Of a stretch of DNA of 53,395 nucleotides, positions 46,183 to 53,395 are shown in pieces (the first letter of the stretch is position 1; each line of letters opens with the position of its first letter). Source of the stretch: a virus; the IMG/VR virus record IMGVR_UViG_3300034050_000199, positions 1 through 53,395 of that record. One strand, 5' to 3'. The notes under the pieces are model-generated. The model was not told where the DNA came from. It saw only the letters and a program-made list of their open reading frames with translations, and did no database searches. The position numbers and the translations under genes were made by a program.

Positions 46183-49100
46183 ATGGCAAAGTATTTTAAT
46201 AATAACGGAGAAGAATATACTATAGAAGAAATCGTAGCAGCTGCTGAAGAAAACAATAAAAGTGTTGAAGACATTATAGCAGATAATGGTTTAACTATGG
46301 ATGGTGAGAAGCCGGGAAAGTCTCAGGGTGTAACTGCAAAGAAACCGGTAGTTGCACCAAAAAAACGAAAATCGGTTTTACCATCGGGAAATACTTCTTC
46401 GGGTTGGAATACTAAAGAGGCACCAAAATATGGTATTGAAGCTATTACGGAAACTTTTCAAATAAAAAAGAAAGCTCAAGAAAAAAAAGCAGCAACTAAA
46501 AAAGCAGAAGTTAAGAAAAGCAAAGCTGTTGTTAATAATTTTGTAGATGCACAGCCTGATATAGCTAATCCTTTTGATACAACAATAAAAGCAGATGTAA
46601 CTGATCCATTTAATACGGGTGTAAAATTAGATGTAAGTAATATACAAAGCGATTATTTAGGTAGAGAAGATAAAAAAGCAATGCAATTTATTAATTCTAG
46701 TGTTAATTTTGACGAAGCTAACAGTAAGTTAAATGATGAATTAAATGATTCTCAGACTATTGATTATGTAAGAGAAGGAGCAAAAGAATATTATAATGAA
46801 TTAATTGCAAATCCACTTACTGAAGTTGCTGGGTTATTTGGTGCAAATATTGATATAAAAATGGCCCCATATAAACCATTAGAGAATGAGAAGAAACAAG
46901 CTAGAGAAGAATTAGCTAAAAAAGGCATAAAGATTACTAATGAAAAAATAGAAGAAAGAGCTAAATCTATATATATAGATAATCAAATATTAGATCAAAA
47001 AGGTAAAGCTGCTGAAGAATATTTTGACACATTAGATGATGACAAATTAAAAGACCAATTAAAAATTAAAGCGATTGCTGATAAATTAAATGCATCGGAC
47101 AAAGCTAGGCAATATACAATGCTATCTAAAGTTTATGATTCTCAAATAAAAAGCTTTGGTAGTTATGCAAATAATATAAGAAAAAAATACAATGACGGTA
47201 GTATAACGCCTGAAGAGTTAGCAGAATATAAAGTTAAAGCAAAAGAAGCTAAGGAAGCTTATGGATATTTAGAAAATATTTATAAAGACTTTCCTAAAGT
47301 AGAGAAGCAATTAAAAACAGACACAGAAAAACTAGACTTTTATAAATTAAATTATGATGATGTAGAAGGTAATCTAAAAAGATTATATGCAAGTGGTTTA
47401 AAAGTATTAGGTGGAACGTTAAAAATTGGTGGTGAAAGCGCTAAGTTTTTAGAAGAAAGCATAACAGGTAATATAAGCCCAATTGGTACAGGAACAAACT
47501 TAAGTACTATTGGAGGTATGATGTTGGAAGATGCCGAGACCGAAACACAGGATTTAAAATCTATAACTTTTGAAAGTGTTAGTAATTTTAATGATTTTGG
47601 TAAATATATGGGTAATCTGTTCTCAGATCAAATACCTATATATGCTTCAATGTATTTTGGTGGTTCCGCAGGAGCAGGTGCAGTTTCGCTTAGTTCGGGT
47701 GGACAAAAGATACAAGAAATGGAAAACGAAGTTGGAGCTAACTATAGTTTAGGTACAAAGCTACTTACAGGTTATGCTTATGCTACAGCTGAATTCATTC
47801 CAGAAAAAATAGGTACACTTAGAATGTTTGAGAACCTAAAAGGTACTATGGCTTCTGTTGGTAAAGAATCAAGAGAATTATTTAAAGACGGACTATTTAA
47901 GTCTGCTATTGGAATTGGAGGTAAAACGGCAATGGAATCCACCATAGAAGGTGGTACTGAGGGTTTGACTGAATTTTTAGATATGGCTATTGATGAGCAT
48001 TTATTAGGTAAAGAATTTACAGCTCAAACAAAAGTAAAAAGGATTAAAGAGGCTGTTGCCGGTGGAGTATTTATGGCTGGTCCTATGCAAACTATTGGAG
48101 GTGCTAATACTTTAATTGCAAAAGAATTAAAAAACTATGCAACCGAAAACGAAATACAAGAAAGTAAAAAGATTATAGATAGAATCGATTTTTTACAGAA
48201 TGAGTTAGCAACTAATGCTAGTTTATCAAGTAGTGAATCAAATCAAATCAAACAAGAGATAAATAATTTATCTGATACTTCTATTGGTATAATTGAAAAT
48301 TCTCAAGATAGAGTTTACAATATGACTACAGAAGATATGGTTGCTGTAGTTAATATAAATAAAGAACAAGCTAACTTAAAAAATAAGTATACAGAATTAA
48401 TTGACTCTAATTTTTCAAATGAAATTAAAGTTGAAAAAGCAAACGAATTAAATAAGGAATTTAAACAACTTGAAAAAGAAAGACAGTTTTTATTAACGGA
48501 TAAATATGCTACAATAAATAAAGTAGTTAATAACGCTTTGGTTATTAATGACAGCATTGAAAATATAACTAAAATAGCTAATTCTATTGGACAAGTTGAA
48601 TTTGATAATAAAATAGGTGATCAATCTGGTATTGCTGTATTTAATTCACCAAAAGAATTAGGTGAAGCGTATAAAGTATGGTTAGTTAAAGATAATAAAA
48701 ACGAAGATGGTACGGAAAAGAAAACACCTGCTCAAATTGATTTAGAAGTAAAAGAAGCAATTAACTCAGATGGTTTTAAATTACCAAATGGACAAATTGT
48801 AATCAATAAAGCTGTTGCTGCTAATACAGGGGCTATTAACGTTGCTAACCATGAATTCTTACATAAAATACTACAATCAACATTTGAAGATAAAAAACAA
48901 GCTAGTTTATTAGTTAATCAATTTTTAAATGTATTGAGCAATAAAGAAAGAGCTATTGTTCAAAAAAGGATTGATGATAATTATAGATATTCAATAGACG
49001 CAAACGGCAATAAAGTTGAGAATGATTTTGAAGATTATGCTGAAGAATATTTTAATTCATTTATTGATGCTTTAAAATACGAAGAGATTAATAACAAAGA

Positions 49101-52100
49101 TAACTTTAAACAATTATTAATTAGAGTTGCTTATCCTATATTAAAGTATTTTAAAAAATTAGGTTTTAATAAAATAGAATTTGAATCAGGTGATGATGTT
49201 TATCAATTTTTAAAGTCCTACCAAAAAAATATATCAAAAGGTAGAATTAGTAAAAGAGCAACTAAATTACTTAGCCAAGAAAAAGTAGGTGGTAGAGTAA
49301 TGAAATCAAAATCTATTCAAGAAAGAATGGATAAACTTGATGATCAATTAGGTTCAGGAGAAATAGACATTGACATGTACGAGACCCGTATGGTTGCCCT
49401 TGAAAAAGAGGAATTTGAAGAATCTAAAAAAGCATACGAAGAAGAAAAGAAAACGGTTAAAAAAGAACCAACTAAAAAAGAACCAACAGAAATAAGTGAA
49501 TCAGCTGCAAAAGCAAAAGCTAAATTAGATAGTATTGGTAATGATCCTAAAGGGTATAATCCAAACAATCCAGCTATTTACGATGAGCTTGACAAAATGG
49601 TTAAAGCTAAATCAAGAAACTATAGAACTTCAAACGGGACCGTTATTGATCTTACAAGTAAAGAGAAGGGTGGATTAGATGGATTCAATATGGAAGAAAT
49701 GGTAAGTTATGTTAGAACTTCCATGATCCCTTATATTGCTAAATTTGATCCTACTAAAAATAATAGTTTGTATGGCTATATCAATGCCCAGTATATTAAT
49801 AGAATGAAGGCTGCTCTGAAAAGTGGAGAAGTTGCTGATGTTGTATTTACTGAAGATGTTAGTGAAATGACTAAACTTTCTAATGAAGAAGTTGAGGTAA
49901 AAACACCTTCATTACCAGAAAGGAAAAGATACCAGAATATTTTAGAGTCTGGTGTATTTTCACCAGCTGTTATTGAAGATATACAAGCAAAGATATTACC
50001 AATAATAAGAACTTTAAAATCTAAAATAGATGAGAAGGTTTCATTAAATAAAACAGTACCTCCTATTATTGCTGAAATACGTAACGAGATTGGTAAACAA
50101 GCTGATATTGACGTTAAAAGAGCTATGGGCGGTAAAGAAGATGGCCAACTTAGAAAGTTCTTATTAACAAATAAAAAACCTATTCTTGAAAACATGACTA
50201 CTACATGGTTAATGGGTAAAGATAATGGTAAAACAGTTTCAGGTGGTATGCCTTTTGCTGTTCAAAAAAGAATTAATAATCAATGGACAAGTTATCCAGA
50301 TTGGATTGGAAGAAAAGTTGATAGAGAATCTGTTAGCACTGATTTAGCTGGTAGAACATCTGGTGCTGAATTAGTCAGAAGATTACCTAATGTAGCTAAT
50401 AATATTTCTGATGAAGTATTTTTAGAGTCTATTATAGATCCAGTTACAGGATTACCATTAAGAGGTAGAAAAGAATCATTAGCAAAAGCAATAAGCGAGG
50501 AAATTACTTTTGATATAATATCAGATGATTTAGCAAATGAAGGTATATTATCTCAAGCATTACAGAAAAATCAAGAAATACTGGGTGCAGAAATTGGTAA
50601 AGTAATTGTACAAGAGTTTGATAGATTAGCTGAAAGGGGTAATGTTAAATTTTCTTTATCTTCGCAAAAGAATATAAACTTAGATAAAGCAATGCAATAT
50701 CTAATTAAAAATGGCGGAGATGTAATACAAATAGAGGAAGATTTAAAAGAAAGATCTAAAGACGAAAATACTAATGAATTTAGAAAACTTTATAAATATC
50801 TTATAAGCAATAAGGTTACTAAAGATGACATAATTGATATTATTAAAAAATATACAGAAAGTTTATCTAAGATAGCTTATAATTACCATGAAAAGTATTT
50901 AGTAAATTTAATAAACTCTACATCTAAAACAGGGCCAAGAGCTAAATCTTATGGTGGAAATAATAACAATGTTCCTGATATAGTTATTGGAGCGGCTTTT
51001 AGAATAAAAGATAAAGACAAGTTAAATAAATATAACGGTTCATTAGCATTTGTGGAAGCTAAACTAAATGCTTATGCAAGATTGACTTCTGGTACTTTAA
51101 ATGCTTTAAATACTAAGCATAATAATAAAGAATGGGCAAAATCTATAAATGATCTATATTCTAAATTTAATGATTCTACATTAGGAAAACAATTAAACAA
51201 GTATACAGAAAGTAATAAGACTGATGCAGGTGCTCTTGTTATTAAAGATGGTGAATTAAATAATGTAAATAATCTTTTATTAAATAATAAACTAGTAGGT
51301 AAGATTGATTTAGGTATTGATGCAATATTAGATATTAATAATTCTAAAACATTTAAAAACGATCTGTTAATTATAAAAACAACAGTAACAGATTATTTTG
51401 GCGAAGATTTTTTTAATACATACTTTGGCAATGAAGATGTTAGTAAGAATATAATATCTGCACAAATAGAGTTAAAGGTTGAACAAAATAAATTTATAAG
51501 GCCTAGAGTTTACTTTTATATTAATAGAAATATTGCTAACAATATTAATAAATTAAATATAGAAAAAAGCAATTTAACGGAAATACTGCCAAAAGCGGAT
51601 GCTGTAATTAAGAATAAAACTTTATTAAAAGAGAATAAATTAATTGAAAACTCTGTTAAAGTAGTTAATTTTAGTAAATCAATATCAACCGCTACTGATT
51701 ATATTAATAAAAACAATTTAAGAAGATTAGACACTGAAACTTCTTATGAATTACTTGATCAATTAGCAAAAGAAATTGAAAATTATTGGGGTGTTTTACC
51801 TAATGATGTTATTCTTGGAATGAACAGAGCTGTAGATTATGCTGTGGACGTAATAGAAGATCGCGAAGGATCTGGCTTCTTAATGGAAGCATTGAATCAA
51901 GGTTTGAATATTGAGACTGTTAAAAATGCTGAAAAGCAATTAAACGAATTTATTGATAAAAACAAACCAAAAAGCACAATGTATAGCAAATCCTTGGATT
52001 TTGAATTCAATGATATACTAGAAAGAAATACGGGTGTTGCAGCATTTACAAAAGTATCTGATGTAGTGGCTAAAAGAACAGGTATTAAGAAAAACACATT

Positions 52101-53395
52101 ATCATTCTTTGTACCACCTTCAGCTGATGACTTTAGAGGTTTAACAACTTATATGTTTGCTGGTAAAGGTAAACAAGGAGAACAAGATCAAGAATTCTTT
52201 GATAAAAACTTAACTGTTCCGTATGTAAAAGGTATTAATACTTTAGATTCTGTACGTCAGTCTATTAGAAAAGAATATAAGATGTTGCTTAATAATTTCC
52301 CTGATATTAAAAAGAAACTTGAAAAGTTAACACCAGATAAAGGTTTTACTTATGATCAAGCTGTTAGGGTTTATCTTTGGTCGTCAACTGGTAAGGAAGT
52401 TCCTGGTTTATCAAGAACTGATAAGAATAAATTATTGTACTTTGTAAAACAAAATCCTGATTTACTGGCTTTTGCAAACGCATTGTCAATAACGGGTAGA
52501 CAAGATGGCGGCTGGATTGATCCTTCAACAACTTGGGATAGTGAAACTATTATATCTGATCTTCACAATATTACTGAAGGCGCTGGTAGAAAGAAATATC
52601 TAGAGGAGTTTATAGAAAACGCTGATGCAATATTTACAAAAGAAAACCTAAACAAGATACAATCTATATATGGTACAAATACAAGAGAAGCATTAGAAGA
52701 TTCTTTATATAGAATGAAGAATGGTAAGAATAGACCAGAAGGTACTGATAGAGTAACAAATACTTGGATGAACTGGATTAATGGTTCTACTGCTGCAATT
52801 ATGTTCTTTAATACTAGATCAGCATTGTTACAGACTATATCAGCAATTAACTTCATAAACTGGAATGATAATAATCCATATATGGCAGGTAAAGCTTTTC
52901 TTAATCAGAAACAATATTGGTCTGACTTCGCGATGATTATTAATTCCGACAAATTAAAAGAAAGAAGATCTGGTTTAAAAGCCGATGTTACTCAAGCTGA
53001 GATTGCTAATGCTGCAAACAGTGCTAAAAACAAATTTAACGGTGTTATATCTTATTTACAAAAAATAGGTTTTACACCTACACAAGCAGCGGATAGTTTT
53101 TCTATCGCAGTTAGCGGTGCTACATTCTATAGAAATAGAGTTAACACATATTTGAAAGCAGGTGATACTGTACAAGAAGCTGAAGAAAAAGCATTCAATG
53201 ATTTTTCAATCATAACGGATCAATCAATGCAATCCGCCGATCCAATGTACGTTTCAAAACAACAAACAACTGCATTAGGACGCATTATATTGGCTTTTGG
53301 TAATACTCCAATGCAATATAATAGATTGATCAAAAAAGCTACGTTAGACTTAGCTAATAGACGTGGAGATTGGAAAACAAATGTTTCTAAAATTG
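46183..53395 (+). CDS. Giant polyvalent ejection protein, >2404 aa, 3' end missing
   Basis: The frame from the ATG at 46183 stays open to the window end. Several parts are visible. Around 480-680 is a Gly-rich amphipathic part with E-G-G-T-E-G. A zincin motif H890-E-F-L-H894 occurs with acidic residues about 50 further on. Residues 1166-1212 (V-S-Y-V-R-T-S-M-I-P-Y-I-A-K-F-D-P-T then Y-G-Y-I-N-A-Q-Y-I) resemble sigma-factor region 2. A PD-(D/E)xK-like nuclease has P-D1599...E1625-A-K1627. The C-terminal W...F-F-N-T-R-S-A-L-L-Q is typical of phage large polyvalent proteins. It would be packaged and injected. Confidence 0.8.
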   Translation, partial: MAKYFNNNGEEYTIEEIVAAAEENNKSVEDIIADNGLTMDGEKPGKSQGVTAKKPVVAPKKRKSVLPSGNTSSGWNTKEAPKYGIEAITETFQIKKKAQEKKAATKKAEVKKSKAVVNNFVDAQPDIANPFDTTIKADVTDPFNTGVKLDVSNIQSDYLGREDKKAMQFINSSVNFDEANSKLNDELNDSQTIDYVREGAKEYYNELIANPLTEVAGLFGANIDIKMAPYKPLENEKKQAREELAKKGIKITNEKIEERAKSIYIDNQILDQKGKAAEEYFDTLDDDKLKDQLKIKAIADKLNASDKARQYTMLSKVYDSQIKSFGSYANNIRKKYNDGSITPEELAEYKVKAKEAKEAYGYLENIYKDFPKVEKQLKTDTEKLDFYKLNYDDVEGNLKRLYASGLKVLGGTLKIGGESAKFLEESITGNISPIGTGTNLSTIGGMMLEDAETETQDLKSITFESVSNFNDFGKYMGNLFSDQIPIYASMYFGGSAGAGAVSLSSGGQKIQEMENEVGANYSLGTKLLTGYAYATAEFIPEKIGTLRMFENLKGTMASVGKESRELFKDGLFKSAIGIGGKTAMESTIEGGTEGLTEFLDMAIDEHLLGKEFTAQTKVKRIKEAVAGGVFMAGPMQTIGGANTLIAKELKNYATENEIQESKKIIDRIDFLQNELATNASLSSSESNQIKQEINNLSDTSIGIIENSQDRVYNMTTEDMVAVVNINKEQANLKNKYTELIDSNFSNEIKVEKANELNKEFKQLEKERQFLLTDKYATINKVVNNALVINDSIENITKIANSIGQVEFDNKIGDQSGIAVFNSPKELGEAYKVWLVKDNKNEDGTEKKTPAQIDLEVKEAINSDGFKLPNGQIVINKAVAANTGAINVANHEFLHKILQSTFEDKKQASLLVNQFLNVLSNKERAIVQKRIDDNYRYSIDANGNKVENDFEDYAEEYFNSFIDALKYEEINNKDNFKQLLIRVAYPILKYFKKLGFNKIEFESGDDVYQFLKSYQKNISKGRISKRATKLLSQEKVGGRVMKSKSIQERMDKLDDQLGSGEIDIDMYETRMVALEKEEFEESKKAYEEEKKTVKKEPTKKEPTEISESAAKAKAKLDSIGNDPKGYNPNNPAIYDELDKMVKAKSRNYRTSNGTVIDLTSKEKGGLDGFNMEEMVSYVRTSMIPYIAKFDPTKNNSLYGYINAQYINRMKAALKSGEVADVVFTEDVSEMTKLSNEEVEVKTPSLPERKRYQNILESGVFSPAVIEDIQAKILPIIRTLKSKIDEKVSLNKTVPPIIAEIRNEIGKQADIDVKRAMGGKEDGQLRKFLLTNKKPILENMTTTWLMGKDNGKTVSGGMPFAVQKRINNQWTSYPDWIGRKVDRESVSTDLAGRTSGAELVRRLPNVANNISDEVFLESIIDPVTGLPLRGRKESLAKAISEEITFDIISDDLANEGILSQALQKNQEILGAEIGKVIVQEFDRLAERGNVKFSLSSQKNINLDKAMQYLIKNGGDVIQIEEDLKERSKDENTNEFRKLYKYLISNKVTKDDIIDIIKKYTESLSKIAYNYHEKYLVNLINSTSKTGPRAKSYGGNNNNVPDIVIGAAFRIKDKDKLNKYNGSLAFVEAKLNAYARLTSGTLNALNTKHNNKEWAKSINDLYSKFNDSTLGKQLNKYTESNKTDAGALVIKDGELNNVNNLLLNNKLVGKIDLGIDAILDINNSKTFKNDLLIIKTTVTDYFGEDFFNTYFGNEDVSKNIISAQIELKVEQNKFIRPRVYFYINRNIANNINKLNIEKSNLTEILPKADAVIKNKTLLKENKLIENSVKVVNFSKSISTATDYINKNNLRRLDTETSYELLDQLAKEIENYWGVLPNDVILGMNRAVDYAVDVIEDREGSGFLMEALNQGLNIETVKNAEKQLNEFIDKNKPKSTMYSKSLDFEFNDILERNTGVAAFTKVSDVVAKRTGIKKNTLSFFVPPSADDFRGLTTYMFAGKGKQGEQDQEFFDKNLTVPYVKGINTLDSVRQSIRKEYKMLLNNFPDIKKKLEKLTPDKGFTYDQAVRVYLWSSTGKEVPGLSRTDKNKLLYFVKQNPDLLAFANALSITGRQDGGWIDPSTTWDSETIISDLHNITEGAGRKKYLEEFIENADAIFTKENLNKIQSIYGTNTREALEDSLYRMKNGKNRPEGTDRVTNTWMNWINGSTAAIMFFNTRSALLQTISAINFINWNDNNPYMAGKAFLNQKQYWSDFAMIINSDKLKERRSGLKADVTQAEIANAANSAKNKFNGVISYLQKIGFTPTQAADSFSIAVSGATFYRNRVNTYLKAGDTVQEAEEKAFNDFSIITDQSMQSADPMYVSKQQTTALGRIILAFGNTPMQYNRLIKKATLDLANRRGDWKTNVSKI

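Noticed and set aside
46183-53395. RNA polymerase in the giant protein
   Set aside because: I considered a crAss-type virion RNA polymerase and looked for D-x-D-x-D or D-F-D-G-D catalytic motifs; none was found in the visible part.

Overview
The window is a contiguous piece of a tailed double-stranded DNA phage genome. It is AT-rich, densely packed and open at both ends. The probable host is a member of Bacteroidota: start codons have A/T-rich leaders with no clear Shine-Dalgarno sequence, one secreted protein has a signal peptide ending in Ala-Gln, the lysis protein carries a lipobox, and the tail fibres use repeat and C-terminal types I associate with that phylum. This host call is inference. 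Large terminase, portal, scaffold, HK97-type capsid and large tail-hub genes are present. I see no sheath, baseplate or tape measure, and three ejection-type proteins follow the tail genes. That points to a short-tailed (podovirus) particle. The capsid protein and the overall gene order recall crAss-like and related marine Bacteroidota phages, but I cannot confirm that by search.

Region 1 (about 1-10.4 kb) is entirely minus strand. It holds about three dozen very small genes, mostly of unknown function, many overlapping by ATGA or TAATG. They include an HTH protein, Cys-rich mini-proteins and small membrane proteins. At least thirteen copies of a roughly 43-bp motif sit 0-20 bp upstream of start codons in one orientation and look like a phage-specific promoter. 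A structured, tRNA-like RNA region lies at about 3.85-4.15 kb. This block looks like an early, host-takeover region.

Region 2 (about 10.4-10.9 kb) is the divergent control region. It has tandem promoter copies, low-complexity DNA, a 35-bp-period direct repeat and one of three copies of a 53-55 bp imperfect palindrome. The other two copies are at 1.4 and 9.1 kb.

Region 3 (about 10.9-53.4 kb) is entirely plus strand. In order it holds: two basic small proteins; five fibre or adhesin genes, three sharing an N-terminal domain; a lysis cassette (holin candidate, M15 endolysin, single-protein spanin); groEL and groES; small accessory proteins including a mini-zincin and a Met-type tRNA; a tandem GroES-like protein; small and large terminase; portal; scaffold; major capsid protein with its own terminator; connector and ring-type proteins; a 1757-aa tail-hub or muzzle candidate; a cupin; and three probable ejection proteins. 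The last of these is a giant multidomain polyprotein of more than 2400 residues that runs off the window.

Together the genes suggest a lytic phage. The left block would be expressed early from its own repeated promoter. The right block would make the particle, folded with the help of the phage's own chaperonin set. No integrase, DNA polymerase, helicase or RNA polymerase is visible in this window.
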